64,000 bases of DNA from contig NZ_BMTY01000003.1 in assembly GCF_014649915.1 (NCBI RefSeq), positions 323,553 through 387,552 on the forward strand, in the 5' to 3' direction. Under the pieces are notes generated by a model, which saw nothing but the letters and a program-made list of their open reading frames with translations, made no database searches and was not told the DNA's origin. A program made the position numbers and the translations under genes. The stretch comes from Streptomyces toxytricini (GTDB taxonomy: Bacteria; Actinomycetota; Actinomycetes; Streptomycetales; Streptomycetaceae). The stretch's first letter is position 1, and every line of letters starts with the position of its first letter. Shown piece by piece: positions 35,262 to 43,804 of this stretch.

Positions 35262-35516
35262 GTGGATTTCGTAGTCGGCGACATGGCGATCACCACCGTG
35301 GGCACGGACGGGGACGACCGGGCGATCGAGTTCCTGGTACGGCCCCACCGCGACGGCCGCAGCGGCGGCCGGGTCGGCAGCGAGGGCCACTTCGCCATCT
35401 ACCGCGAGCACGACCAGGGCTGGGAGGGCGCCCGCCTCGCCATCGACCCCCGGTCCGGCAGCGTCCCCGTCGCCGCCGTCGAATGGGCGGTGGAGTTCGC
35501 CCGCGAATACCTCTGA
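35262..35516 (+). CDS. Small conserved hypothetical protein
   Basis: The 84-residue cytoplasmic protein starts at GTG 35262, behind GGAGAGGCGGAG. It has strong third-position GC bias, and strands such as AIEFLVRPHRDG and GHFAIYREHDQGWEGARLAI that look like a small beta-rich fold. I do not recognise the family. The three 13-bp repeats upstream may belong to its promoter. Confidence 0.65.
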   Translation: MDFVVGDMAITTVGTDGDDRAIEFLVRPHRDGRSGGRVGSEGHFAIYREHDQGWEGARLAIDPRSGSVPVAAVEWAVEFAREYL

Positions 35517-35665
35517 CGGCGCCACCTGGCGCCGCGTCACCTGATGCGGCGCCACCTCGCGCGGCGACGCGTCCGGTGCGGCGGGAACTCGTCCGGCAAC
35601 CTGGGGCGTTGTCCCGAACGAGTGGGTCCGCCCCGCCCTGCCGGGCCTGGAAGGCGGTGTGCAGA

Positions 35666-36286
35666 ATGACCCGTATGTCGATAGCGAACATCCCGCAGGC
35701 GGCCACCGCCGCAGACGCCCCGGAGATCGGCCGCACCCTGGCCCGCTCCTTCGGTGACGACCCGATGATGTGCTGGTTCTTCCCCGAGGAGGCCTCCCGC
35801 GAGGAGCGGCTCACGGAATACTTCACGACCCTCTTCACCCGGCACTACGTCCGGCACGGCGTCTGCGAGCGCACCGCCTCCGCAGCCGCCTTCTGGGTCG
35901 CCCCCGAGGCCGGCGAGCTGGGCGTTCCCGACGCGGAGACCCAGCAGGCCCTCCTGGCGGTGCTCGGCGACCGCGCCGGGATATTCGGCGAGGCCATCCA
36001 AGCCGCCGCCGCCCACACCCCGCAGGAGCCGCACTGGTACCTCGCCGCCATCGGCGCCGACCCCGCCGCCCGCGGCCAGGGCCACGGCGCGGCCCTGCTG
36101 CGCTCCGGCCTCGCCAAGGCCGACGCGGCCGGCATGCCCGCGTACCTGGAGTCCTCCAAGGCGGACAACCTGCCGTTCTACGAGCACTTCGGCTTCACCG
36201 TCCGCGAAGAGCTCGCCCTCCCCGGCGGCGGCCCCACCCTGTGGGCCATGTGGCGCGAGCCGCAGCAGGCGGCCGACGCCGCCTGA
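35666..36286 (+). CDS. GNAT N-acetyltransferase
   Basis: The 206-residue protein is of the GNAT fold. The acetyl-CoA loop is IGADPAARGQGHGAALL (about residues 131-147), and SSKADNLPFYEHFGFTV is the usual C-terminal block. Its N-terminal half, with FGDDPMMCWFFPEE, matches a subgroup common in Streptomyces. The acceptor is unknown. ATG 35666 has GGAAGG 12 bases upstream; ATG 35675 is an alternative. The next gene is 195 bp downstream, and nothing notable is seen between. Confidence 0.9.
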   Translation: MTRMSIANIPQAATAADAPEIGRTLARSFGDDPMMCWFFPEEASREERLTEYFTTLFTRHYVRHGVCERTASAAAFWVAPEAGELGVPDAETQQALLAVLGDRAGIFGEAIQAAAAHTPQEPHWYLAAIGADPAARGQGHGAALLRSGLAKADAAGMPAYLESSKADNLPFYEHFGFTVREELALPGGGPTLWAMWREPQQAADAA

Positions 36287-36481
36287 CCCCGCCGCGCCCC
36301 GGCGCACACGCGGGCGGACCGGCGTCGCGTTCCGTAAACACTTGGACGCGGAACGTACCGCCACGGGACACTGCCTGTCTGCCCGCCCCCCGCACCGCCG
36401 CCCGGCACGCGGGGCTCCCGGGGCGACGGCCTCGCCCCGGGAGGCGGCCGGCGGGCTGCCGTACGACACCCCGGGGTGGCG

Positions 36482-38395
36482 ATGGGACCGTCCGCACCAC
36501 GATCCGCACCGCGCGGGGCGCCACCGGGCCGCGGCCCGGTGGCCCTCGCGCTCCGTTACTACGGCAGGGAGCTGGTCCGGCTCCGCCGGTTCGCGCTCCC
36601 CGCCATGCTGTCGCCGGCGCTCGGCAACATCGGCGTCAACTACCTGGCACCGCTGGTCGTCGCCAAGCTCGTCGGCCGCATCGCCGACGGCGGCGCCGGC
36701 CTCGCCGCGACCCTGCCCTACGTGCTCGGCTTCGCCGGCGTCCTGCTCCTCGCCGAAGCCCTGTGGCGGCTCGGCGTGCACTGCCTGAACCGGCTCGACG
36801 CGCTCGGCATCGAGCGGCTCTACGTGATCGGCCTCGACGAGCTGTTCGCGAAGGACGCCGCCTTCTTCCACGACAACTTCGCCGGATCGCTGACCAAGCG
36901 GGTCCTCGGCTTCGCCTCCCGCTTCGAGGAGTTCGTCGACACCCTCGCATTCGCCGTCGTCGGCCGGTTCGTGCCGCTGCTGTTCGGGTCCGTCGTCCTG
37001 TGGCAGTACGAACCGCTGCTCGTTGCCGGACTGCTGACGATGATCACCGTCACCGCCCTGTGCGTCGCACCGCTCGTACGCCGCCGGCAGGCGCTCGTCG
37101 ACCGGCGCGAGGCGGCCATCGCCCGGGTCGCCGGGCACGTCTCCGACAGCCTGGCGAACATGGACACCGTCCGCGCGTTCGCCGCCGAACGGCGCGAGGC
37201 CGAGGAGCACCGGTCACGGGTCGCCGAATCGCGCCGGCTCACCCTGCGGGCCTGGGACTACGGCAACCTCCGCATCGACACGGTCGTCGCCCCGATGTCC
37301 GTCCTGACCAATGCGCTCGGCCTGCTCATCGCGGTCGCCGTCGTCGGCGGCAGCGCCGCCGCGGGCGGCGGCGGGGGCGGGACCGGGCACGGCGTGGAGG
37401 CCGTCGTCGTCGCCTTCACCTACTACTCCAACGCCACCCGCATCATGTTCGAGTTCAACCAGGTCTACCGCCGCCTGGAGCGGTCGATGACGGAGGCCGC
37501 CCAGTTCACCGAGCTGCTGCGGGAGCCGCCGACCGTCCTCGACCCGCCGGAGCCCGAGCCGGCACCGCCGCCGCGGGCCGCCGACGTCCGCTTCGAAGGC
37601 GTCACCTTCGCCCACCAAGGCGCCCGCCCCCTCTTCGAGGAACTCGACCTGGCCGTGCCCGGCGGCGCCAAGTTCGGCCTCGTCGGCCGGTCCGGCGGCG
37701 GCAAGAGCACCCTGACCCGGCTGCTGCTGCGGATGACGGACGTCGACGCCGGCCGCATCCTCGTCGGCGGCCGCGACATCAGCCGGCTGCGCCAGGCCGA
37801 CCTGCGCGACCTCATCGCGTACGTGCCGCAGGACCCGGCCATGTTCCACCGCACCCTCCGCGAGAACATCGCCTTCGCCCGCCCCGGCGCCACCGACGCG
37901 GAGGTCCGGCGCGCGGCCGAGGCGGCGCACGTCACCGAGTTCGCCGACGTGCTGCCCGACGGCTTCGACACCCTCGTCGGCGAACGCGGCGTCAAACTGT
38001 CCGGCGGGCAGCGCCAGCGGGTCGCGCTCGCCCGCGCCATCCTGCGCGATGCGCCGATCCTGCTGCTCGACGAGGCCACCAGCGCCCTCGACTCCGAGAG
38101 CGAGATCCTCGTCCAGGAAGCGCTCTGGCAGCTCATGGCCGGGCGCACGGCCCTGGTCGTCGCCCACCGGCTGAGCACCGTCGCCGCCATGGACCGGCTC
38201 ATCGTCCTCGACCGCGGGCGGATCGTCGAACAGGGCCGCCACGACGAACTGCTCACCTCCGGCGGCGCCTACGCGCGGCTGTGGCGGCACCAGTCGGGAG
38301 GCTTCCTCGGCGGCGCGGACGGCTCGGAGGGCGGCGGCGCGGCGGGCGGCGGCCGCAACGCCCCGGCCGACGGCCCGGGTACCGTGGGCCGGTGA
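36482..38395 (+). CDS. ABC exporter, fused permease and ATPase
   Basis: The 637-residue half-transporter has a six-helix exporter domain (residues about 25-340) with a Gly-rich loop. The ATPase domain has Walker A GRSGGGKSTL, signature LSGGQRQRVALA, Walker B PILLLDEATSALD and switch histidine VVAHRLSTV. It would act as a dimer exporting an unknown substrate. I chose ATG 36482; an in-frame GTG lies two codons earlier. The C-terminal 30 residues are Gly-rich. The next gene overlaps by 4 bp. Confidence 0.93.
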   Translation: MGPSAPRSAPRGAPPGRGPVALALRYYGRELVRLRRFALPAMLSPALGNIGVNYLAPLVVAKLVGRIADGGAGLAATLPYVLGFAGVLLLAEALWRLGVHCLNRLDALGIERLYVIGLDELFAKDAAFFHDNFAGSLTKRVLGFASRFEEFVDTLAFAVVGRFVPLLFGSVVLWQYEPLLVAGLLTMITVTALCVAPLVRRRQALVDRREAAIARVAGHVSDSLANMDTVRAFAAERREAEEHRSRVAESRRLTLRAWDYGNLRIDTVVAPMSVLTNALGLLIAVAVVGGSAAAGGGGGGTGHGVEAVVVAFTYYSNATRIMFEFNQVYRRLERSMTEAAQFTELLREPPTVLDPPEPEPAPPPRAADVRFEGVTFAHQGARPLFEELDLAVPGGAKFGLVGRSGGGKSTLTRLLLRMTDVDAGRILVGGRDISRLRQADLRDLIAYVPQDPAMFHRTLRENIAFARPGATDAEVRRAAEAAHVTEFADVLPDGFDTLVGERGVKLSGGQRQRVALARAILRDAPILLLDEATSALDSESEILVQEALWQLMAGRTALVVAHRLSTVAAMDRLIVLDRGRIVEQGRHDELLTSGGAYARLWRHQSGGFLGGADGSEGGGAAGGGRNAPADGPGTVGR

Positions 38396-38823
38396 AGATC
38401 ATCGACCTGGAGCCGGGCGACCCGCGGCTCGCCGCCGACCTGCTGCCCGTCCTGCGGGAGCTGCGCCCGCACCTGACCGCCGACCTCCTCGCCGGCGTCT
38501 ACGCCGAGGGCCACCCGCAGGGCCTGCGGTTCAGCGCGGCGTACGACGACGGGGGCGCGTGCGCGGGTGCGGCCGGCTGGCGCATCGTCGCGAACACCGT
38601 CGACATCCGCCGCCTGTACGTCGACGACCTCGTCACCGCGGCCCACACCCGCTCCCGCGGCGTGGGCCGCGCCCTGCTCGCCCACCTGGAGGAGCGGGCC
38701 CGCGCGGCCGGCTGCCGCCTCATGGACCTCGACTCGGGCACCCACCGCACCGGGGCGCACCGCTTCTACCTCCGCGAGCGGTTCGACATCGTCGCGTTCC
38801 ACTTCGCCAAGGGGCTCGACTAG
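38392..38823 (+). CDS. GNAT N-acetyltransferase coupled to ABC exporter
   Basis: The 143-residue protein starts at a GTG overlapping the exporter stop (GTGA). It has the GNAT loop TRSRGVGRALLAHLEERARA and an RRLYVDDLVT strand before it. GTHRTGAHRFYLRERF matches the C-terminal block. The 4-bp overlap implies coexpression with the exporter, so it may modify the exported compound or give self-protection; this is inference. Confidence 0.9.
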   Translation: MKIIDLEPGDPRLAADLLPVLRELRPHLTADLLAGVYAEGHPQGLRFSAAYDDGGACAGAAGWRIVANTVDIRRLYVDDLVTAAHTRSRGVGRALLAHLEERARAAGCRLMDLDSGTHRTGAHRFYLRERFDIVAFHFAKGLD

Positions 38824-38964
38824 CGCCTGCCTCCCCGACGACGGCGGCGCCGGACTGAAAGGGTGATGGTGAAACGTTCCTGTGGAGGCGGGGACGTTAC
38901 GGGGGAGCGCGCTCGCGGGAGGGATGGCGCTGCCCGAACGCGTCTCCTTCAGGAGGACACCCCC

Positions 38965-39309
38965 ATGCGCCTGCGCAGCGCCCTGGCCGCCGCCCTCGGC
39001 GGCCTCATGCTCTCTGCGGCCCTGCCGTCGTCCCCGGCTTCGGCCGCCACCGGCGAGTTCGTGTACACCTACGTCGGCCTGAACTCCGTGGCCCTGCGCG
39101 GCGTGCTGGCCGACCCGGAAAGCGGGCAGTGCATCAACCTGCCCGAGACGGTCGGCTCCGCCTTGCCCGCCCACGCCCCGCGCAACCACACGAACTCCAC
39201 CGCCACCGTCTTCCTCGATGCGGACTGCGACGGCGACACCTTCTACGTGATGAACCCGGGCAAGGTGCTGGGCGACCGCCTGCGGCTCCGGTCCGTCGTC
39301 TTCGGCTGA
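38965..39309 (+). CDS. Small secreted protein
   Basis: The 114-residue precursor has a signal peptide (RLRSALAAALGGLMLSAALP, cleavage near ASAA|TGEF). The mature part is about 85 residues with two cysteines (GQCINLPE and DADCDGDTF), probably one disulfide. Ribosome site AGGAGG lies 9 bases before the ATG. I do not recognise the family; size and layout resemble other small secreted beta-fold proteins of Streptomyces. The 254 bp downstream hold no gene I can support. Confidence 0.75.
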   Translation: MRLRSALAAALGGLMLSAALPSSPASAATGEFVYTYVGLNSVALRGVLADPESGQCINLPETVGSALPAHAPRNHTNSTATVFLDADCDGDTFYVMNPGKVLGDRLRLRSVVFG

Positions 39310-39563
39310 CGACTGGCCCGCACTCCACCAGGGGCGGGACCCGGCCGGGTCGGGACGTGCGCGGCGGCGGACGCGGGCCGGTCGTCCTCCCGCTGCTCGT
39401 ACGCACCTCCGGATCCGGGCCGGCCGGCGCCCGGGGACAGGGCCGCGACCAGCCGGTCGGGGTCGTGGCCGACGGGTACGGCGTGGTCGGCGGCGCCTCG
39501 ACGGCAGGCACTCTGCGCGAAGGGCTGGGCGGCCGGCAGCGCCCGCGCAGCGTTGTCCCGCGT

Positions 39564-40037
39564 CTACGCCGGCCGCGGGGCGCGAAGGCCGGGCTCGAGG
39601 ATCACGAGGGGGATGGTGCGGGTCGGGCGGGCCCGGGCCCGGTAGTCGTCCAGGGCGGGCCACAGGCCGGACAGGGCCGGCCAGTAGACCTCGCGCTCGT
39701 CCGCGCCGGCCGTGCGGGCCAGGGCCGGCGAGACGTCCGGACCCACCTGGACGCGGACCTCGGGGTGCGCGGCGAGGTTCCGGTACCAGTCCGGGTGTGC
39801 GGGGGCGCCCCAGGCGGCCGCGGCGACGACCAGGCGGGCCTCGTCCTCGGCGTAGATGAGGGGCGTGCGGGTGGCGCGGCCGGTGCGGCGGCCGACGGTG
39901 GTGAGGAGGAGGGTGGGCACGCCGTGCCAGAGGTGGCCGTCCTGGCCGCCGGTGGCCGCGTAGTCGCGGACGTGGTCGCGGGCGGGGCCGGGGCGGGGAT
40001 CGGCGGGGTGGTCCCAGTCGACGGTGATCGTCTGCAT
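39564..40037 (-). CDS. Deazaflavin (F420)-dependent nitroreductase-family enzyme
   Basis: The 157-residue protein of the DUF385/Ddn family has LLTTVGRRTGRATRTPLIY, WGAPAHPDWYRNLAAHPEV and VILEPGL. These small split-barrel proteins use coenzyme F420H2 to reduce quinones or nitro compounds. The ATG at 40037 follows GGAGGCAGCAGC. It is divergent from a LysR gene, which may control it. Its promoter may be TTGCGC-17-TATCCG in the same spacer. Confidence 0.9.
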   Translation of the reverse strand: MQTITVDWDHPADPRPGPARDHVRDYAATGGQDGHLWHGVPTLLLTTVGRRTGRATRTPLIYAEDEARLVVAAAAWGAPAHPDWYRNLAAHPEVRVQVGPDVSPALARTAGADEREVYWPALSGLWPALDDYRARARPTRTIPLVILEPGLRAPRPA

Positions 40038-40126
40038 GCTGCTGCCTCCGAGTAGCGGACCCCGGGAGCACCAACGATCCTGCGGCGGATCCGGATACGG
40101 TCGGCACACCCGTAGCGCAAGCGTGG

Positions 40127-40138
40127 TGGTCTGGACCA
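40127..40138. promoter_or_regulatory. TGGTCTGGACCA palindrome, DasR-like or LysR site
   Basis: A near-perfect palindrome lies 10 bp upstream of the LysR start and 90 bp from the F420-type gene. It matches the known DasR box core (TGGTCTAGACCA) except for one central base. A LysR autoregulatory site is the alternative. Confidence 0.5.
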
Positions 40139-40148
40139 AGCTCGTTGC

Positions 40149-41078
40149 ATGGATCTGGAGTTGAGGCACCTCAAGATCATCCGCGCGGTCGCGGACGCCG
40201 GGAGCCTGACCCGCGCCGCCACCCGGCTCGGGCTCGCCCAACCCGCCCTCAGCACCCAGCTCAGACGGATCGAGCGGGCGCTCGGCGGGGCGCTGTTCGA
40301 CCGCGGAAGGGACGGCGTACGGGCCACCGCGCTCGGCGAACTCGTCCTCGACCGGGCGCGGGTACTGCTGCCCGCGGTGTGCGAGCTCCAGGAGGAGGCC
40401 GTCCGGTTCGCCCGCCAGGGCACCGCCGGCCACCGCATCGGCGGGACGCACGGGCCGCTGCTCGGCGGGCTCGTCGACCGGCTCGCCCGGCAGGACCCAG
40501 GGGTACCGGTGGCGACGTACACCGCCTGGTCGGAGCGGGAGATCGCCGGGTCCGTCGCCGGCGGGCGGCTCGACTTCGCGCTGATCGGCGTGTGCGGGGA
40601 GAGCCCGCCGCCGGAGCCCGGGCGGCTCGCGTGGATGGAGGTCGCACGGGACCCGGTGTACGTGATGCTCGCCGAGGACCACCCGCTGGCGCGGCGGGCC
40701 GAGATCGAGCTGACCGAGCTCGCGGCGGAGGCGTGGACCGACGTGCCGGGGGACGGGTGCTTCGGGGACTGCTTCGCCGCGGCGTGCGTGCGGGCCGGGT
40801 TCACGCCCGCCTGCGTGTACGAGGCGGACACCGCGTCCTGCGTGCATCTGGTGCAGGTGGGGCGGGCGGTGGGGTTGTGCCGGGCGACGTTCCCGGCGAC
40901 GCCGGGGGTGGTCACCCGGCCGCTGGCCGGGACCCCCCTGGTGTGGCGGCACCTGCTGGGCTGGCATCCCGCCGGCCGGGCCGCGGCCCGCGCCGCGCAT
41001 GTGCTGGCGCAGGCGCGGGCGGCCCACACCGAAGCGATGGCCCGCGCGGCGGCGACCCCGACCGCGGCGCACCCGTGA
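40149..41078 (+). CDS. LysR-family transcriptional regulator
   Basis: The 309-residue protein has an N-terminal winged helix (HLKIIRAVADAGSLTRAATRLGLAQPALSTQLRRIE) and a C-terminal periplasmic-binding-like sensor domain. LysR regulators usually control a divergent gene, here the F420-type enzyme 111 bp away. The start lies just after a palindrome that it may bind. Downstream is the large 160-bp repeat array. Confidence 0.93.
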   Translation: MDLELRHLKIIRAVADAGSLTRAATRLGLAQPALSTQLRRIERALGGALFDRGRDGVRATALGELVLDRARVLLPAVCELQEEAVRFARQGTAGHRIGGTHGPLLGGLVDRLARQDPGVPVATYTAWSEREIAGSVAGGRLDFALIGVCGESPPPEPGRLAWMEVARDPVYVMLAEDHPLARRAEIELTELAAEAWTDVPGDGCFGDCFAAACVRAGFTPACVYEADTASCVHLVQVGRAVGLCRATFPATPGVVTRPLAGTPLVWRHLLGWHPAGRAAARAAHVLAQARAAHTEAMARAAATPTAAHP

Positions 41079-41114
41079 TCCCGCCGCGGGATTCCGCGAA
41101 CGCCCGTGGGCCCC

Positions 41115-41900
41115 GGCTCCGCCCGGCGGGGGCGCCTCAAGCGCCGGCGGGGCTGGATGCGGCGGCGTCCGCCGTCGGGTGCGGGCCTCGGCCGGAGTCG
41201 CGGCGGGCCGGAGTCGGCGGCGCGGTGGTGTCGCCGGCTCTGCCCGGACCCGCGCCTCAAGCGCCGGCGGGGCTGGGTTTGACCGGCGTTCGCCGTCGGG
41301 TGCGGGTTGGTCGATATGCGCGGTCGGGGGCGGTTTGGGTCGATCCGAGGGGGCGGGTGCGGCGGGTCGGAGGCGGCCGGCGCGGCGGTGTCGCGGGCTC
41401 TGCCCGGACCCGCGCCTCAAGCGCCGGCGGGGCTGGGTTTGGCCGGCGTTCGCCGTCGCGTGCGGGTTGGTCGATATGCGCGGTCGGGGGCGGTTTGGAT
41501 CGATCCGAGGGGGCGGGTGCGGCGGGTCGGAGGCGGCCGGCGCGGCGGTGTCGCGGGCTCCGCCCGGACCCACGCCTCAAGCGCCGGCGGGGCTGGATTG
41601 GGCCGGCGTTCGCCGTTGGGTGCGGGCTGGTCGATCTGCGCGGTCGGGGGCGGTGCGGGTTGATGCGCGGGGGCGGGTGCGGCGCACGGGGCGGTGGGTC
41701 GGAGGCGGCCGGCGCGGCGGTCTCGCGGGCTCTGCCCGGGCCCGCGCCTCAAGCGCCGGCGGGGCTGGATGCGGCGGGGTTCGCCGTCGGGTGCGGGTTG
41801 GTCGACGTGCGCGGTCGGGTGCGGGCGGGTCGGCGCGCGCTTCCAGCCCGGCGCCTGGTGCGCGGGTCAGGGGCGGCCGGCGCGGACGGGGTGCCGTCCG
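41115..41900. repeat. 160-bp tandem repeat array, about five copies
   Basis: GCCTCAAGCGCCGGCGGGGC begins at 41134, 41254, 41414, 41574 and 41746, giving spacings of 120, 160, 160 and 172 bp. Full units also share TTCGCCGT, GTGCGGGTTGGTCGA, GCGCGGTCGGGGGCGG and GGCCGGCGCGGCGGT. The two central copies are almost identical. It fills the space between LysR and a minus-strand small gene; codon bias is absent, although long open frames run through it. The core resembles a motif I recall as common downstream of Streptomyces genes. Confidence 0.9.
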
Positions 41901-41902
41901 TT

Positions 41903-41924
41903 CCCCGCCCCCTCGGGGGCGGGG
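41903..41924. terminator. Terminator at end of repeat array
   Basis: CCCCGCCCCC and complement with a 2-base loop, 16 bp after the stop of the small minus-strand gene. Confidence 0.65.
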
Positions 41925-41939
41925 CCGGGGACGCACCAG

Positions 41940-42134
41940 CTACGGGAGGTAGCGTTCGATGACCCTCGGGCCTTCCTTCTCGATCAGCTTCCGGGCCTTC
42001 TCGACCCGCTCCGGAGTCGGGTCGGCGCCCGTCGCCATGACGAGGTCCTCGGGGTCGTACGCCCGCTCCCCGCCCGTGAACAGCTTCGACGAAGGGGTCA
42101 CGGACTCACGCTGCTGGTCCGATTCTGTTCCCAT
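41940..42134 (-). CDS. Small hypothetical protein
   Basis: The 64-residue acidic protein begins MGTESDQQRE and contains AYDPEDLVMATG. It ends in a predicted helix with KARKLIEKEGP. The ATG at 42134 follows a strong AGGAGG ribosome site, the main evidence that this is a real gene. Family and function are unknown. Confidence 0.7.
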   Translation of the reverse strand: MGTESDQQRESVTPSSKLFTGGERAYDPEDLVMATGADPTPERVEKARKLIEKEGPRVIERYLP

Positions 42135-42289
42135 CGGTTGCCTCCTAGGAGTACCTGCCTGGTGCCCCCATCCTCCGGCCGCAACTCCAAGAACGCACGT
42201 CGGCGCCAGGCGCCCGCCCGAACCCTGCTCCCGCCCCGCCGGGCATAACACCGGGGGAGGGGCCAACCGGCAGTACGCAACGCCCCGTT

Positions 42290-42336
42290 GGGGTCCCTAC
42301 GGTTTCCGCATCCCCGCCGAAAACCGAAGGGACCCC
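42290..42336 (+). promoter_or_regulatory. 5' leader hairpin hiding the protease ribosome site
   Basis: GGGGTCCCTACGGTTT (42290-42305) pairs with 42321-42336 over 16 positions with one mismatch, around a 15-base loop. The 3' arm contains GAAGGGAC, the only plausible ribosome site, and ends 2 bases before the ATG. Folding would block translation of the protease gene, or end transcription early. Confidence 0.65.
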
Positions 42337-42338
42337 CC

Positions 42339-43700
42339 ATGCCCAAGCGACACGCCCGATCGGCGTGTACCGCCCTGGCCGCGGCCGGCCTGCTGCTCGC
42401 CGCGGCCGTCGGGACGGCCGCCGCCGAGCCGGCGGCCCGGACCGCCCCGGCCCCGTCCGCCGCCGAGACCCTGCGCACCGCCGACGCGCAGCCCGAGCTG
42501 CTGGCCGCCATGCAGCGCGACCTCGGGCTGAGCCCGGACCGGGCCCGGACCCGCCTCGCGCACGAAGCCGAGGCCGGGGCGGCCGCCGCCCGCCTGCAGA
42601 GCCGCCTCGGCCCCGCCTTCGCCGGCGCCTGGGTCGACGGCTCGGACACGGCCGCCCTGTCCGTCGCCACGACCCGCTCCTCCGACGCGGCCGCGATACG
42701 CGCCGCCGGCGCCCGGCCGGTCGTCGTCGCCCGCTCCCTCGCCTCCCTCGACGCCGCGAAGACCGCCCTCGACCGGGCCGCCACCGCCGGGACCCCGGTG
42801 CGCTACGTCGACCCCCGCACCAACACGCTCGTCGTCGAGGAGGCCGAGCCCGGCGCCGCGGCCCGCCTGCTCGCCGCGACCGGCACCGACGCCTCCCTCG
42901 TCACCGTGGTGCCGACCGCGCAGGCCCCGCGCCCGCTGTACGACCTGCGCGGCGGCGACGCGTACTACATGAACGGAAGCGGCCGCTGCTCCGTCGGCTT
43001 CCCGGTGACCCGCGGCACCACCCACGGCTTCGCCACCGCCGGGCACTGCGGCCGGGCAGGGACGACGACGACCGGCTTCAACCGGGTCGCCCAGGGCTCC
43101 TTCCAGGCGTCGGTGTTCCCCGGCAGCGACATGGCCTGGGTCGCCGCGAACACGAACTGGACGGCCACCCCGTACGTCAAGGGCAGTGGCGGCGCGAACG
43201 TGCAGGTCACCGGCTCGGTCCTGCAGCCCGTCGGAGCGTCGGTCTGCCGCTCGGGCTCCACGACCGGCTGGCACTGCGGCACCATCCAGCAGCACAACAC
43301 CAGCGTCACCTACCCCGAGGGCACCATCTCCGGCGTGACCCGCACGACGGTGTGCGCCGAGCCCGGCGACTCCGGCGGCTCGTACATCTCCGGCAGCCAG
43401 GCGCAGGGCGTGACCTCGGGCGGCTCCGGCAACTGCTCCAGCGGCGGCACCACCTTCTTCCAGCCGCTGAACCCGATCCTGTCCGCGTACGGGCTGACCC
43501 TGAGGACCACCGGCGGCGACCCGGGCCCCGGCCCGGGCCCCGGCGAGCCCGAGCCGGGCGGCACCTGGAAGTCCGGCACCGTCTACGCGGCGGGCGCGAC
43601 CGTCACGTACGGCGGCGCGAGCTACCGCTGCCTGCAGGCCCACCAGGCCCAGGCGGGCTGGGAGCCGCCGAACGTCCCCGCGCTGTGGCAGCGCCTCTGA
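42339..43700 (+). CDS. Streptogrisin-like secreted serine protease with chitin-binding tail
   Basis: The 453-residue preproenzyme has a signal peptide (ALAAAGLLLAAAVGTAAA) and an alpha-lytic-type propeptide of about 160 residues. The S1 catalytic domain has His in FATAGHCG (about 236), Asp in GSDMAWV (about 264) and Ser in EPGDSGGSY (about 344). A Pro/Gly linker joins a C-terminal CBM5/12-like domain (TWKSGTVYAAGATVTYGGAS...WEPP). This is the streptogrisin C layout: an extracellular protease anchored to chitin. Its ribosome site is buried in a leader hairpin. Confidence 0.95.
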   Translation: MPKRHARSACTALAAAGLLLAAAVGTAAAEPAARTAPAPSAAETLRTADAQPELLAAMQRDLGLSPDRARTRLAHEAEAGAAAARLQSRLGPAFAGAWVDGSDTAALSVATTRSSDAAAIRAAGARPVVVARSLASLDAAKTALDRAATAGTPVRYVDPRTNTLVVEEAEPGAAARLLAATGTDASLVTVVPTAQAPRPLYDLRGGDAYYMNGSGRCSVGFPVTRGTTHGFATAGHCGRAGTTTTGFNRVAQGSFQASVFPGSDMAWVAANTNWTATPYVKGSGGANVQVTGSVLQPVGASVCRSGSTTGWHCGTIQQHNTSVTYPEGTISGVTRTTVCAEPGDSGGSYISGSQAQGVTSGGSGNCSSGGTTFFQPLNPILSAYGLTLRTTGGDPGPGPGPGEPEPGGTWKSGTVYAAGATVTYGGASYRCLQAHQAQAGWEPPNVPALWQRL

Positions 43701-43719
43701 CACGCCTCCCCGCGTGAGG

Positions 43720-43774
43720 ACGGGGCGGGTGACCCGCGGCTGCCAAGGGGGGAGCCGCGGTGCACCCGCCCCGT
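43720..43774. terminator. Bidirectional terminator after protease gene
   Basis: Two stacked perfect stems, ACGGGGCGGGTG with CACCCGCCCCGT and CCGCGGCT with AGCCGCGG, lie between convergent genes. Confidence 0.85.
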
Positions 43775-43804
43775 GCCCTTCTCCGACCCGTTCCGCCCCG
43801 CCCG

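Noticed and set aside
39310..39563. Possible gene fragment between the small secreted protein and the F420-type enzyme
   Set aside because: Frames on both strands lack third-position bias, start signals and recognisable motifs.
41115..41900. Coding sequence in the long open frames through the repeat array
   Set aside because: Several frames stay open on both strands only because the DNA is GC-rich and periodic (units not always multiples of three); no ribosome site or conserved motif.
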